DNA of 64,000 nucleotides, taken from the NCBI RefSeq assembly GCF_002563775.1, contig NZ_PDJO01000001.1:3722501-3786500 (forward strand), in the 5' to 3' direction. The notes below the pieces were generated by a model. That model worked only from the letters and a program-made list of their open reading frames with translations, searched no databases and was not told the origin of the DNA. Of the stretch, positions 18,644 to 28,342 are shown piece by piece. The stretch comes from Thioclava sp. ES.031 (lineage in GTDB: Bacteria; Pseudomonadota; Alphaproteobacteria; Rhodobacterales; Rhodobacteraceae). The position numbers were made by a program, and so were the translations under genes. Position 1 is the stretch's first letter; every line of letters begins with the position of its first letter.

Positions 18644-19291
18644 TCAGAACGGGACCGGCGCGGTGAAGGTCATATGCATCCCGCCATCGGGATGCCGAAA
18701 GCGCAGGGTCTCGGCATGGAGCATCAGACGCTCGAACGCCTGCGCCGGGCCTTCGGCATAAAGCGGATCGCCGAGGATCGGATGGCCAAGCTCCGCCATA
18801 TGCACCCGCAGCTGGTGGCTGCGCCCGGTGATCGGCATCAGCCGCACCCGCGTCGTGCCGTCCTCATGGCGCATCACCCGCCAGTCGGTCTGGGCGGGGC
18901 GGCCGTTCTCGTGATCGACATGTTGGCGCGGGCGGTTCGGCCAATCGACACAAAGCGGCAGATCGACCCGGCCTTCCTTCTCGGCCAGCTCGCCCCAGAG
19001 CCGCGCCTGATAGGCTTTCTTCGTCTGGCGCTTCTCGAATTGCAGGCCGAGATGGCGCTGCGCATGGGGCGTCAGAGCGAAGACCATCACGCCCGAAGTA
19101 TCGGTATCGAGCCGGTGCACCAGCAGCACCTCGGGGTAAATCCCCCGCAGCCGCGCAATCAGGCAGTCGGCCTTGTCCGGCCCCTTGCCGGGCACCGAGA
19201 GCAGTCCCGCCTGTTTGTCGACCACGAGGATTTCGTGATCGGCATGAAGGATGCGCGGGGTCTCCTGCGGCGGGTCATAGACGTAACTCAT
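18644..19291 (-). CDS. rluA: RluA-family RNA pseudouridine synthase
   Basis: Isomerises uridine to pseudouridine in RNA. The catalytic Asp62 lies in [27 protein letters not shown] and [11 protein letters not shown] are the other family blocks. The short length (215 residues) and the lack of an S4 domain match E. coli RluA, which modifies 23S rRNA U746 and tRNA U32, rather than RluC or RluD; target assignment is inference. I chose ATG 19291 (MSYVYDPP), five codons inside a longer frame. It is 36 nt downstream of the fRMsr gene and likely cotranscribed with it. Confidence 0.88.
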   Translation of the reverse strand: MSYVYDPPQETPRILHADHEILVVDKQAGLLSVPGKGPDKADCLIARLRGIYPEVLLVHRLDTDTSGVMVFALTPHAQRHLGLQFEKRQTKKAYQARLWGELAEKEGRVDLPLCVDWPNRPRQHVDHENGRPAQTDWRVMRHEDGTTRVRLMPITGRSHQLRVHMAELGHPILGDPLYAEGPAQAFERLMLHAETLRFRHPDGGMHMTFTAPVPF

Positions 19292-19327
19292 GCGCGGGGG
19301 ATGCACCGCCCCCGCGCGGCGGTCAAG

Positions 19328-19780
19328 TCAGAGCGCGCCGAACACGTCTTTCAGGATCGCTTCCAGCGCCGCGGCATCCGCTTCGGTGAAGGCGTCGGGC
19401 TGATCGCTGTCGATGTCGAGCACCGCGATGAGGCCCCGCTGCGCATAGACCGGGATCACCAGTTCCGAGCGGGTGGAGCTGGCGCAGGCGATATGGCCGG
19501 GGAAGGCCTCGACGTCGGGCACCAGCTGGGTGCGCCCCTCGCGGGCAGCCGCCCCGCAGACCCCGCGCGAAAACGGGATCACGAGACAGCCATGCCCACC
19601 CTGATAGGGGCCGATCTTCAGCAGTTCCGGTTCGGTGACCCGGTAGAACCCGGTCCAGTCGAAGCGGTCATCCGCATGATGGATTTCGCAGGCCAGCGTC
19701 GCCATCAGCGCAACCTCGTCGGTCTCGCCTTCGGTCAGCGCGGCGATGCGTTTCGCCAGATCGTCGTAATCCACGCTCAT
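19328..19780 (-). CDS. msrC: Free methionine-(R)-sulfoxide reductase (GAF domain)
   Basis: A 150-residue GAF-domain enzyme predicted to reduce free methionine-(R)-sulfoxide, an oxidative-stress repair function. The three family cysteines are present: Cys65 (GGHGCLVIPF), Cys75 (RGVCGAAA) and Cys99 (FPGHIACAS), and GPYQGGHGC and LVPDVEAFPGHIA match the E. coli MsrC/YebR group. The start ATG overlaps the thiolase stop codon by 4 nt, so translation is coupled. Older annotation would call it a plain GAF protein. Confidence 0.88.
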   Translation of the reverse strand: MSVDYDDLAKRIAALTEGETDEVALMATLACEIHHADDRFDWTGFYRVTEPELLKIGPYQGGHGCLVIPFSRGVCGAAAREGRTQLVPDVEAFPGHIACASSTRSELVIPVYAQRGLIAVLDIDSDQPDAFTEADAAALEAILKDVFGAL

Positions 19781-20955
19781 ACCCGTTCGATCGCGATGGC
19801 CGTGCCCTCGCCCCCACCGATACAGATCGCCGCCACGCCGCGCTTGAGATCGGCCTTTTCCAGCGCGTTGAGCAGCGTCACGATGATCCGCGCACCCGAC
19901 GCCCCGATCGGATGGCCAAGCGCGCAGGCGCCGCCATTCACGTTCACCTTGTCATGCGAGATGCCCAGCTTGTGCATGAAGGCCATCGGCACGACCGCGA
20001 AGGCCTCGTTGACCTCCCACAGATCGACGTCATCGACCGTCCAGCCGAGCTTCTTCAGGAGTTTCTCCGCCGCCGGCACCGGCGCCGTCGGGAAATCGGC
20101 CGGCGCCTGCGCATGGCTCGCATGGCCCAGAATGCGGGCGCGGATCGGCAGCCCCTCGGCCGTCGCCGCAGCCTCCGAGGCCAGCACCAGCGCCGCCGCT
20201 CCGTCCGAGATCGAGGACGAATTCGCCGCCGTCACCGTGCCGTCCTTGCGGAAGGCGGGTTTGAGATGCGGGATCTTGTCGGGGCGCGCATTGCCCGGTT
20301 GCTCGTCGATGGAAACCACCGTCTCGCCCTTGCGGGTCTTCACCGTCACCGGCGCGATCTCATCGGCGAAGGCCCCGGATTTCTCCGCCGCAACGGCGCG
20401 GTTCAGCGAGGCCACCGCGTAATCGTCCTGCGCCTCACGGGTGAATTGGAACGCCTGCGCGCAATCCTCGGCAAAGGTGCCCATCAGACGCCCCTTGTCA
20501 TAGGCGTCCTCGAGCCCGTCGAGGAACATGTGATCGAGCGCCTGAGCATGGCCCAACCGCGCCCCTGCGCGCATCTTCGGCAGCATGTAGGGCGCGTTGG
20601 TCATGCTCTCCATGCCGCCCGCGACCATCACCCCGGTCTGGCCGAGCGCGATCTGGTCATAGGCCACCATCGCCGCTTTCATGCCCGAGCCGCACATCTT
20701 GTTCAGCGTCGTCGCGGGCACCTCTTCGCCAAGACCCGCAGCGAAGCCTGCCTGTCGCGCGGGCGCCTGCCCCTGACCTGCGGGCAGCACGCAGCCCATC
20801 AGCACTTCCTCGATCCGCGCAGGCGCGACGCCCGCTCCGTCCATCGCCGCCTTGATGGCGGTCCCGCCCAGTTCCGACGCAGGCACAGCTGCAAAGACGC
20901 CCTGCATTCCGCCCATCGGCGTGCGCGAGGCTCCGACGATCACCACGTTTTCCAT
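19777..20955 (-). CDS. Acetyl-CoA C-acyltransferase (thiolase)
   Basis: A 392-residue thiolase II. Acyl-enzyme Cys88 lies in LNKMCGSGMKA; NEAFAVVPMA, the GGACALGHPIGASG histidine block and the C-terminal GGGEGTA follow. It condenses two acetyl-CoA or cleaves acetoacetyl-CoA, feeding polyhydroxybutyrate, the ethylmalonyl-CoA pathway or ketone-body use. No phaB is adjacent, so a PhaA versus AtoB role cannot be fixed. GGAGG five bases before the ATG at 20955 sets the start. Confidence 0.92.
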   Translation of the reverse strand: MENVVIVGASRTPMGGMQGVFAAVPASELGGTAIKAAMDGAGVAPARIEEVLMGCVLPAGQGQAPARQAGFAAGLGEEVPATTLNKMCGSGMKAAMVAYDQIALGQTGVMVAGGMESMTNAPYMLPKMRAGARLGHAQALDHMFLDGLEDAYDKGRLMGTFAEDCAQAFQFTREAQDDYAVASLNRAVAAEKSGAFADEIAPVTVKTRKGETVVSIDEQPGNARPDKIPHLKPAFRKDGTVTAANSSSISDGAAALVLASEAAATAEGLPIRARILGHASHAQAPADFPTAPVPAAEKLLKKLGWTVDDVDLWEVNEAFAVVPMAFMHKLGISHDKVNVNGGACALGHPIGASGARIIVTLLNALEKADLKRGVAAICIGGGEGTAIAIERV

Positions 20956-21042
20956 GATACCCTCCAAAATTCTGTCCCACGGATACCGAATGGTAAGCAT
21001 TGCCGTCTAGCCTTCCCGTCAGATCAACCGTGGGAGTCGGAC

Positions 21043-21387
21043 ATGAACCTCACTGCCGAAGCGCTGGAAGGCGCGCTCGTCGTCCATCTGGCCGAGGCGC
21101 GGCTGGACGCTGCCATCGCGATCCGGTTCAAGGAAAGAATGCGCGATGTGACCGTGCAACCGGCGGCGCGGGTGCTGCTGGACCTCTCGAAGGTGGAATT
21201 TCTCGACAGTTCCGGGCTGGGCGCGGTGGTGGCGGTGATGAAATCGCTCGCGCCAAACCGGCAGCTCGAGCTTTGCGGGCTGACGCCGAATGTCGCGAAG
21301 GTTTTTCGCCTGACCCGCATGGATTCGGTGCTGCCAATCCACGCCGACATCGAAGCCGCGCTGGGGGAGGGCCGGAAATATGCGTGA
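21043..21387 (+). CDS. rbaV: STAS-domain anti-anti-sigma factor, RbaV-like
   Basis: A 114-residue single STAS domain of the SpoIIAA/RsbV type. The phosphorylatable serine is Ser56 or Ser57 in VEFLDSSGLGAVVAV. In partner switching the unphosphorylated form binds the kinase/anti-sigma factor. It overlaps by 8 nt the adjacent anti-sigma kinase gene. In Rhodobacter capsulatus the equivalent pair RbaV/RbaW affects gene transfer agent production; naming by that homology is inference. A long open frame reading through from 19912 is antisense to the thiolase and not coding. GGGAG precedes the ATG. Confidence 0.85.
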   Translation: MNLTAEALEGALVVHLAEARLDAAIAIRFKERMRDVTVQPAARVLLDLSKVEFLDSSGLGAVVAVMKSLAPNRQLELCGLTPNVAKVFRLTRMDSVLPIHADIEAALGEGRKYA

Positions 21388-21895
21388 GCGTGTGAGACCG
21401 AAATCGCCCCCCAGCACCGCGCGCCCAAGCCCGCACCCGCAGCAGACGGAAGTGCGGGTCTTCAACCTCAGCTTCGCGGCGACACCGATCGCGGTGCGCG
21501 ACGCGCTGCGGGCCGCCGTGGCGCGTTTCATCCGTCTGATGACCGAGGAAGAGGCTGGGACGCTCGAATTGATTCTCGCGGAAATCCTCAACAACATCGT
21601 CGAGCATGGCTACGGCGATAGCGGCAAAGGCACGATCTCTCTCTCCATCGCGCGCGACGGTAAGGGGCTCACCTGCTCGGTCAGCGACGATGGGGTCGCG
21701 CTGCCCCCGGCCTGCCTCGATCTGGAAGACCGCGACCCGGAGCGGCCCGACCCCACCAGCCTGCCCGAAGGTGGTTTCGGCTGGTTCCTGATCCGCGATC
21801 TTGCGACCGATCTGGGCTATCACCGCGAGGAAGGGCGCAATCTGCTCGCCTTCCGCATGCCGCTAGACCCGATCGAGATGCGACAGGCGGGATAA
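21380..21895 (+). CDS. rbaW: Anti-sigma factor serine kinase, RbaW-like
   Basis: A 171-residue GHKL ATPase of the RsbW/SpoIIAB type that would phosphorylate the STAS partner and sequester a sigma factor or other target. The N box (LAEILNNIVEHGYGD) is near residues 67-80, with the G1-like SDDGVALPP and G2 GGFGWFLIRDL boxes later. The first about 25 residues are Pro/Arg-rich and outside the fold. The ATG lies within the end of the STAS gene. No PP2C phosphatase or sigma-factor gene is adjacent. Confidence 0.85.
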   Translation: MRERVRPKSPPSTARPSPHPQQTEVRVFNLSFAATPIAVRDALRAAVARFIRLMTEEEAGTLELILAEILNNIVEHGYGDSGKGTISLSIARDGKGLTCSVSDDGVALPPACLDLEDRDPERPDPTSLPEGGFGWFLIRDLATDLGYHREEGRNLLAFRMPLDPIEMRQAG

Positions 21896-21938
21896 GCCCC
21901 CTGCCCGACCCGCGGCTTTGCACCATGGGCGGCGCGGT

Positions 21939-22265
21939 TCAGTTCAGTTGGAATTGCAGCCGGTAGGAGCCATTGCCGAATTCGCCGAAGAGATCCTCGA
22001 GATCGGGATGGCTCACCGGTTCGCCGGAGAAATCCGCAACGAGGTTCTGCTCGGACACATAGGCCACGTAATAGCTCTCGTCGTTCTCTGCGAGCAGGTG
22101 GTAATAGGGCTGATCCTTGGACGGGCGCGACTCCTCGGGAATCGCGTCATACCACTCCTGCGAGTTGGAGAAGATCGCATCGACATCGAACACCACCCCG
22201 CGGAACGGGTGGTTGCGATGCCGCACCACTTGGCCGATGTGATATTTCGCGTGCGTGGTATGCAT
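21939..22265 (-). CDS. hspQ: Heat shock protein HspQ
   Basis: A 108-residue YccV-like protein that in enterobacteria binds hemimethylated DNA and acts as a specificity enhancer of Lon protease. KYHIGQVVRHRNHPFRGVVFDVD, QPYYHLLAENDESYYVAYVSEQNL and the acidic LEDLFGEF are family features. The start at 22265 (MHTTHAKYHIG) is favoured by AGGA five bases upstream; an ATG four codons earlier overlaps that site. It is convergent with the anti-sigma kinase gene. Confidence 0.92.
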   Translation of the reverse strand: MHTTHAKYHIGQVVRHRNHPFRGVVFDVDAIFSNSQEWYDAIPEESRPSKDQPYYHLLAENDESYYVAYVSEQNLVADFSGEPVSHPDLEDLFGEFGNGSYRLQFQLN

Positions 22266-22455
22266 ATCTATCCTCATACCTTAATTCTAAATCGTGAAAC
22301 CGCTCAGGTCCACGTTTTCGCCTCATTTCCGCCGGAAACAGATTGTCCGATTCGTCGCGACAGTCCGCTGACCCTGTGCGTTTCCCGGTTTTCGAACGGG
22401 CCAATTACGCATAGACTTGCAAAAAACAAGGCCGTCAGAGCAAAGAAGAGCAGCT

Positions 22456-23034
22456 ATGAAGAAATACCTCGCCCTCGGCGTAGTGCTTGCGGTGGCCGCC
22501 TGCGGAGGCGGACCGTCCAAGCCCCCGCGCAATCTTGATGACGCCTGCGCGATCATCAAAGAACGCCCGCAATATTTCAACGCCATGCGCCGGACGGAGG
22601 CCCGCTGGGGCGTGCCGGTCGCCGTGCAGATGGCCACGATCCACCAGGAAAGCAAGTTCGACGGCAATGCGAAGACGCCGCAGCGCTTCGCGCTCGGGAT
22701 CATCCCGCTGGGCCGTCAAAGTTCCGCCTATGGCTACAGCCAAGCGCTGGATGGCACCTGGGACGAGTATCGCGAAGACACCCATCGCTTCGGCGCAAGG
22801 CGCAACCGCATCGCCGACGCGACCGACTTCATGGGCTGGTACATGGACGGCACGCAGAAGCAGCTCGGCATTTCCAAGGCCGACGCGCGCAACCAGTATC
22901 TGGCCTATCACGAAGGGCGCGGCGGCTATTCGCGCGGGTCACACCGGTCGAAATCCTGGCTTCTCGCCGTCGCCAACCGTGTCGCATCCCGCGCGCAGAT
23001 GTATCAGATTCAGCTGCAATCCTGTCGGCGCTGA
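22456..23034 (+). CDS. Lytic transglycosylase (SLT-type) lipoprotein
   Basis: A 192-residue predicted outer-membrane or periplasmic lipoprotein. A short signal peptide ends in the lipobox VAAC with Cys16. The SLT domain has catalytic Glu65 in HQESKFDG, followed by SSAYGYSQALDGTW. Such enzymes cleave peptidoglycan glycan strands. GAAGAGC precedes the ATG; an in-frame start at 22417 would hide the signal peptide. It converges with lolA, and both stop codons lie in one perfect hairpin (23026-23047). Confidence 0.85.
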   Translation: MKKYLALGVVLAVAACGGGPSKPPRNLDDACAIIKERPQYFNAMRRTEARWGVPVAVQMATIHQESKFDGNAKTPQRFALGIIPLGRQSSAYGYSQALDGTWDEYREDTHRFGARRNRIADATDFMGWYMDGTQKQLGISKADARNQYLAYHEGRGGYSRGSHRSKSWLLAVANRVASRAQMYQIQLQSCRR

Positions 23035-23047
23035 GCAATCAGCGCCG
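23026..23047. terminator. Perfect hairpin containing both stop codons of a convergent gene pair
   Basis: CGGCGCTGA (23026-23034) and its reverse complement (23039-23047) flank GCAA. The two TGA stop codons, of the transglycosylase and lolA genes, occupy equivalent positions in the two arms. On plus-strand RNA the loop is a GNRA tetraloop. There is no T-run, so termination is uncertain; it could stabilise both 3' ends. Confidence 0.6.
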
Positions 23048-23641
23048 CTGGGCCAGTGCCTGATCGATGGAGAACATCGACGTGGCGAAGTTGCCGCCCT
23101 TCTGCAGGTTGTTCAGGATCGTCGTGGTCTTCTCGCCCGACTGGTTGGTGATCACCCACTGGCGCAGCTCGACCGGCCCGTCGGTAAAGATCAGCTGAAT
23201 ATTCCCGTATTCGGGATGCTCCGGGTCCTGCGCAGTGACGATCGTCTTCGGCCCATCCGTCGTGTAGCCCACGACCATGCCGTTGCGATTCAGGTCGATA
23301 TTCCGCCCCAGGATCAGGTTCAGCGGCGTCTTCACCAGCGGATATTGCTCCGGCGGCTGGTTCGATTTGGGATCGAACACCGCAACCCGGTTGGCCGAGG
23401 CCAGCACCAGCGTCTTGTCGTTATTGTATTGGAAGCGCGCCCGGCCGGGGCGCTTGATGAACAGCTTGCCGGTCGAGATCGACCCGTCCGAATTGACCTG
23501 CGTGAAATCCGCCGAGGCGGAGGACAGCGCGTTCAGATAGGCCGAGATTTCATTCAGCGACACTTTCCCGGCCGAGGCCGGAAGGGCGAGCGCCAGCGTG
23601 AAGATCGCGGCGAGCAGGATGCGGATCTGTTTCATGACCAT
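23039..23641 (-). CDS. lolA: Outer-membrane lipoprotein carrier protein LolA
   Basis: A periplasmic chaperone that ferries lipoproteins from the LolCDE transporter to the outer membrane. A signal peptide (IRILLAAIFTLALALPASA) is followed by the LolA beta-sheet fold, with NALSSASADFTQ, GKLFIKRPGRARFQY and a hydrophobic cavity lined by aromatic residues. Starts at 23641 and 23635 are both possible: AAGGAG is 11 and 17 nt away respectively, so 23641 is preferred. ftsK lies downstream on the same strand, across a gap with the ftsK terminator further on. Confidence 0.93.
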   Translation of the reverse strand: MVMKQIRILLAAIFTLALALPASAGKVSLNEISAYLNALSSASADFTQVNSDGSISTGKLFIKRPGRARFQYNNDKTLVLASANRVAVFDPKSNQPPEQYPLVKTPLNLILGRNIDLNRNGMVVGYTTDGPKTIVTAQDPEHPEYGNIQLIFTDGPVELRQWVITNQSGEKTTTILNNLQKGGNFATSMFSIDQALAQRR

Positions 23642-23812
23642 AGATTTAGGCACTCCTTGCGAAAGCGGAAGTCCCGCCGTAACGCGCCAGTCGCGCTGCG
23701 GGTCCGTCTTGAGCGCATTTGCGCCTAACAGGGGATGTCATTCAATAACAGCGCCTACGTATCGGATGACGTCCGGCAGCATTTGGGGCGGACACGGCGC
23801 CCGTTGAAATGC

Positions 23813-23840
23813 AAAACGCCCCGAGGTCTCCCCCGGGGCG
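23813..23840 (-). terminator. Rho-independent terminator of ftsK
   Basis: On the minus strand CGCCCCG (23840-23834) pairs with CGGGGCG (23823-23817), followed by TTTT. It starts 23 nt after the ftsK stop codon. Confidence 0.8.
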
Positions 23841-23863
23841 CGTCGCATAGCTCAGTGACCGCT

Positions 23864-26800
23864 TTATTGCTGTTCGGGCACGAGGATTTCGCGCTTGCCG
23901 ACATGGTTGGCCGAGGACACGATGCCCTGATCTTCCATCTGCTCCACGAGGCGCGCGGCCTTGTTATAGCCGATGCCCAGCTTGCGCTGGATATAGGAGG
24001 TCGAGCATTTGCGATCCTTTATCACGATGCCCACCGCCTGATCGTAGAGCGCATCCTCGCCGCCGGTATTGCCGCCAGTGTTGAGGCCGAGCACCGCGTC
24101 GATATCGCTCGCCGTGTCGTCGTCGGGGCCTTCGACCACGCCCGACATGTATTCCGGCGGACCGAAGCTCTTGAGGTGGTTAACGATTTCCTCGACTTCC
24201 TCGTCGGAGACGAACGGCCCGTGGCAACGGGTGATCTTGCCGCCGCCTGCCATGTAAAGCATGTCGCCCATGCCCAGAAGCTGCTCGGCGCCCTGCTCGC
24301 CCAGAATGGTGCGGCTGTCGATCTTCGACGTAACCTGGAAGGAGATCCGGGTCGGGAAGTTCGCCTTGATCGTGCCGGTGATGACATCGACCGAGGGGCG
24401 CTGCGTGGCCATGATCAGGTGGATGCCCGAGGCCCGCGCCATCTGCGCCAGACGCTGGATACAGGCCTCGATCTCCTTGCCGGCGACCATCATCAGGTCG
24501 GCCATCTCGTCGACGATGACGACGATATAGGGGAAGGGCTCGGGCTGGAATTCGTCCGTCTCGAAGATCGGCTCGCCGGTCTCCTCGTCGAAGCCGGTCT
24601 GCACGGTGCGCTTGAACATCTCGCCTTTCTCAAGGCTTTCCTTCACGCGGCCGTTGTAGCCCTCGATGTTGCGCACGCCCATCTTGGACATCTTGCGATA
24701 GCGCTCTTCCATCTCCGAGACGACCCATTTCAGCGCAACGACCGCCTTCTTCGGATCGGTCACAACCGGCGACAGCAGATGCGGGATGCCGTCATAGACG
24801 GAGAGTTCGAGCATCTTCGGGTCGATCATGATCAGGCGGCACTCTTCCGGCGTCAGACGGTAGAGCAGCGACAGGATCATCGTGTTGATCGCCACCGACT
24901 TACCCGAGCCGGTCGTCCCCGCGATCAGCAGGTGGGGCATCTTGGCGAGGTTGGTCACGATCGGCTCGCCGCCGATGGTCTTGCCCAGAGCCAGCGGCAG
25001 CTTGATGTTCTTGTCGTCGAAATCGCGCGCCGAGAGGATCTCGCGCAGCACGACCTTCTCGCGGTGGTCGTTCGGCAGTTCGATCCCGATCACCGAGCGG
25101 CCCGGCACGGTCGAGACACGTGCCGACAGCGCCGACATCGAGCGGGCGATATCGTCGGCCAGACCGATCACGCGGCTGGCTTTCAGACCCGGCGCGGGCT
25201 CGAGTTCGTACATCGTGACGACGGGACCGGGGCGAACCGAGACGATCTCACCCTTCACGCCGTAATCGTCGAGCACGGTTTCGAGCATCCGCGCGTTCTC
25301 TTCCAGCGCCTCATCCGAGAGCTGGTGGCGCTGGATCGTCGTGGGGTTGGTCAGAAGCGACAGCGGCGGCATCTCGAAGGGCGCGGTTTTCGGCTTCTCG
25401 AAGGCCATCTTCGGCTGCGCCTCTTCGATCGCGCGACGCGAGGGGGCGGCGGGTTTCGCCGCAGGCTGCACGACGCGCTTCGGCTCGGGCTGCTTGATCA
25501 CCTGACGGTCGAGACCGCGCGCGGAGGCCGGGATTTCCGGCACCACGTCTTCCTCGATCCATTGCGCAGCGCCCGTCTCGTCGAAAGAGTGCGGCTCGCC
25601 GGCGTAGAAATGCTCGGTGCGCATGTCGCGGGGATCGGCCTCGAAGCCTTCGTAATCCGGGTGGGTCCAGTCGCGGCTGTCGTCGCCCGCATAACCATAG
25701 TCCTGCGCAACCTGCTCCGCCGCCGTCATATGCGGCTCGTCGGCACCGGCATAGGCCATTTCGGGTGCATGCTCGGGGGCGGCAGCCGCAGGCGCGCCAA
25801 AGCCCGGCATGAAGCGCGGCTTGGCCTTGAGCGGCGGTTCGGCGCGCAGTTGCGGCTCGGCCCGCAGCGGCGGTTCCTGATGCACGACCTGCGGCTGACG
25901 CGGCGCGCGTGCGAGGCGCTTGGCGACGGCGGCCAGCACCGAGGCCGAGGGACGCGGCGCCTCCGGCTCGGGGTCGGCGAAGGTCTCGGGCATGTCGTGA
26001 TGCAGCGGGGCTTCGGGTTCGGGCGCGTAATCGGCCACGATCGGCGCCGCCTTGCGGTTCTGCACCGCCTGGCTGATCCGGGCGCGAATGCGATCCTCGG
26101 ACGGCGCTGCGGGCTGCGGCTGGTCGTCCCAATAGGGCTCGGTCTCGAACAGTTCGGGCGAGGCATCATAGGGATCGTAATCGGGTTCCACCGGACGACG
26201 GATACGCGACAGGAAGGACGGGCGTGCCGCCGGGGCCGCTTCGACCTCGGGCGCCCAGTCATGCGCGGCATAGGCCTGCTGCTCTTCCCAAGCCGCCAGC
26301 TCTGCGGCGCGTTCGGCTGCTTCCGCGCGACGCTGACGCGCCCGCTCTGCGGCCGAGCGAGCCCCCGTGACCGAGGCCGACGCCCCGCGGCCCAGAAGGT
26401 TCATCGCGCCGACATAGATCGCGACCGTGCCCAGCCACATGAAGCGCGTGATCGCTTGCAGCTCAGGCTTGGTGAAGCCGAGAACGAAGGTCGCCATGGC
26501 CAGCGTCGCAGCAGCAAGGACCAGCGACAGAAGCTTCAGCCCGACCACGCCCGAGATCGGAACGATCCCCAGCATCGCGCCCGCAATCATGTCGCCGAAA
26601 TGGCCACCGAGGCCGAAGGCCTGACCCCATTGATCGCCCGGCACCAGAAGCGCTGCGTAAACGGCGGCGACGGCCACGGCGATCGGGAAGAAGATCATCC
26701 GCGACACGAGGCGCTCTTCGCCGCGATGGGTGATCATGCGCAGGCCCCAGGCCACCAGCGCCGCGGGCAGCAGCCACGCGCCGTGCCCGACGATCACGAA

Positions 26801-27031
26801 GAGCGGCGAGGCGATCCCGGCACCGATCCGGCCCAGCCAGTTCTGCACCGGCTCATCCGAGGCTGCCATCCAGCTTGGATCTTCGGGGTGATAGGAGAAA
26901 AGCATCATCGCGGCGAGCAGGCCGAAGACGACCAGCAGCCCCCCCACCAATTCCTTGCCACGCCGTTCCAGAACGGCTTGCGTGTCCTGATCGAAAAGCG
27001 GATCGCGCTGTCGAACCTGATAAGATGCCAT
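23864..27031 (-). CDS. ftsK: DNA translocase FtsK
   Basis: A septum-located translocase that moves chromosome ends and activates dimer resolution at cell division. At 1055 residues it has about four N-terminal membrane helices (to about residue 190), a long Ala/Glu/Pro-rich linker (about 200-500), the motor with the Walker A motif [13 protein letters not shown] near residue 705 and Walker [11 protein letters not shown] near 840, and a C-terminal winged-helix gamma domain ([25 protein letters not shown]) that reads orienting sequences. It starts 12 nt after the aminotransferase stop, with GAGGA as ribosome binding site. Confidence 0.96.
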   Translation of the reverse strand: MASYQVRQRDPLFDQDTQAVLERRGKELVGGLLVVFGLLAAMMLFSYHPEDPSWMAASDEPVQNWLGRIGAGIASPLFVIVGHGAWLLPAALVAWGLRMITHRGEERLVSRMIFFPIAVAVAAVYAALLVPGDQWGQAFGLGGHFGDMIAGAMLGIVPISGVVGLKLLSLVLAAATLAMATFVLGFTKPELQAITRFMWLGTVAIYVGAMNLLGRGASASVTGARSAAERARQRRAEAAERAAELAAWEEQQAYAAHDWAPEVEAAPAARPSFLSRIRRPVEPDYDPYDASPELFETEPYWDDQPQPAAPSEDRIRARISQAVQNRKAAPIVADYAPEPEAPLHHDMPETFADPEPEAPRPSASVLAAVAKRLARAPRQPQVVHQEPPLRAEPQLRAEPPLKAKPRFMPGFGAPAAAAPEHAPEMAYAGADEPHMTAAEQVAQDYGYAGDDSRDWTHPDYEGFEADPRDMRTEHFYAGEPHSFDETGAAQWIEEDVVPEIPASARGLDRQVIKQPEPKRVVQPAAKPAAPSRRAIEEAQPKMAFEKPKTAPFEMPPLSLLTNPTTIQRHQLSDEALEENARMLETVLDDYGVKGEIVSVRPGPVVTMYELEPAPGLKASRVIGLADDIARSMSALSARVSTVPGRSVIGIELPNDHREKVVLREILSARDFDDKNIKLPLALGKTIGGEPIVTNLAKMPHLLIAGTTGSGKSVAINTMILSLLYRLTPEECRLIMIDPKMLELSVYDGIPHLLSPVVTDPKKAVVALKWVVSEMEERYRKMSKMGVRNIEGYNGRVKESLEKGEMFKRTVQTGFDEETGEPIFETDEFQPEPFPYIVVIVDEMADLMMVAGKEIEACIQRLAQMARASGIHLIMATQRPSVDVITGTIKANFPTRISFQVTSKIDSRTILGEQGAEQLLGMGDMLYMAGGGKITRCHGPFVSDEEVEEIVNHLKSFGPPEYMSGVVEGPDDDTASDIDAVLGLNTGGNTGGEDALYDQAVGIVIKDRKCSTSYIQRKLGIGYNKAARLVEQMEDQGIVSSANHVGKREILVPEQQ

Positions 27032-27043
27032 AACCTACCGTCC

Positions 27044-28222
27044 TCAACCGTAAAGGCAGTCGCGGAGCTGCATCAGCCCGCGCTGCGTTTCTGCTTTTGG
27101 AGCGACCAGAGCCACTCTGATATATTTCTGGCCGGGGTTTTCCCCGTTCACCTCGCGCGCGAGATAGGCGCCCGGCAGCACGCGAATGCCGGTCTCTGTC
27201 CAAAGCTTGAGCGCCGCTGCCTCCCCGTCTTCGACGGGAAGCCAGAGGAAGAAGCCGCCCTGCGGCAGCTGGAAGCCACCGACGCCGTCGAAGATCTGTC
27301 CCGCGATCTCGTATTTCTCGGCGTAGAGGCGACGATTTTCCGTGACATGGGCCTCATCCGCCCAAGCCCGCTCGGCCACGCGCTGCAGCGGCTGCGGCAG
27401 CGGCGCACCGGCATAGGCGCGCAGGCGACGGATATGTTTGATGCTTTGCGGCCCGGCAGCGAGGAAGCCCGAGCGCAGCCCCGGCAGGTTCGACCGCTTC
27501 GAGAGCGAATGGAAAATCACCACGCGCTCAGGGTCGATGCCCTCCTCGGCGGCGACCTGTGCGGCACCGGGCGGCGGGGCCTCGCGCCAGATCTCGGAAT
27601 AGCACTCGTCGGCGAAAACGATGAAATCGTGCTTCTCGGCCAGATGCAGCAGATCGGCCAGATATTCGCGGCTCGCGACTGCGCCCTGCGGGTTCGAGGG
27701 CGAGCACAGATAGGCCACGGTGATACGGTCCAGCACCTCGGGCGCAAGTGCCGCATAATTAGGCAAAAACCCGGTATCAGCGCCCGCGGGCACGAAAACC
27801 GGCTCCGCGCCGACGGCTGCCGCCGCCACCGCATAGACCTGATAGAACGGGTTCGGGATCGCGATCACGGGCGTTTTGCCGCGTTTCGTCTCGGGCGAAA
27901 GCGCCATCGCGGCGTTGTAGAGCCCCTCGCGGGTGCCGTTGAGCGCCATGATCCGCTCGGGGCCGATCTCGACCGAATAGCGCCGCTTCAGCCAGCCCGA
28001 GATCGCGTCCAGCAATTCGGGCGTCCCGTCATTGGCGGGATATTTCCCAAATTCTCCAAGGCTTTGCGCGATCACATCGCCGACGAACTCGGGCATCGGA
28101 TGGCGCGGCTCACCGATGGACATAGCCAAGACGTCGCCGCCCGGTTCATGCGAATCGAGCAGCGCGCGTAAACGCGGAAATGCGTATTCGGGCAGGTTCG
28201 AAAACCGCTCGGGAAAGTCCAT
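27044..28222 (-). CDS. dapC: Class I/II aminotransferase, probable succinyldiaminopimelate transaminase
   Basis: A 392-residue fold-type I PLP enzyme. The PLP lysine is Lys242 in the block HSLSKRSNLPGLRSGF, which with the N-terminal FPRLRALL and GEPRHPMP motifs is typical of DapC-type N-succinyldiaminopimelate aminotransferases. That enzyme acts before DapE, whose gene is in this window. Other aromatic or aspartate-type substrates cannot be excluded. It is probably cotranscribed with ftsK (12-nt gap). Confidence 0.85.
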   Translation of the reverse strand: MDFPERFSNLPEYAFPRLRALLDSHEPGGDVLAMSIGEPRHPMPEFVGDVIAQSLGEFGKYPANDGTPELLDAISGWLKRRYSVEIGPERIMALNGTREGLYNAAMALSPETKRGKTPVIAIPNPFYQVYAVAAAAVGAEPVFVPAGADTGFLPNYAALAPEVLDRITVAYLCSPSNPQGAVASREYLADLLHLAEKHDFIVFADECYSEIWREAPPPGAAQVAAEEGIDPERVVIFHSLSKRSNLPGLRSGFLAAGPQSIKHIRRLRAYAGAPLPQPLQRVAERAWADEAHVTENRRLYAEKYEIAGQIFDGVGGFQLPQGGFFLWLPVEDGEAAALKLWTETGIRVLPGAYLAREVNGENPGQKYIRVALVAPKAETQRGLMQLRDCLYG

Positions 28223-28342
28223 CTGTGCCTCATCGAATGGGGTCTATGTCGCCCCTTATTGCCGACGAGGTTACAAAAGCTCCGCCGTTTCGTCCAGAAA
28301 AAGACAAGCTCCAGAGCGGGTTGACCACAAGAAATGTGGTTT

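Noticed and set aside
23735..28171. A 1478-codon open frame on the plus strand
   Set aside because: Antisense to ftsK and the dapC-like gene; translation is low-complexity Arg/His/Gly and lacks a ribosome binding site.
28324..28340. ACCACA-N5-TGTGGT hairpin next to the amidase stop codon
   Set aside because: The T-run lies on the plus strand, the wrong side for the minus-strand amidase gene, and no plus-strand gene ends there.
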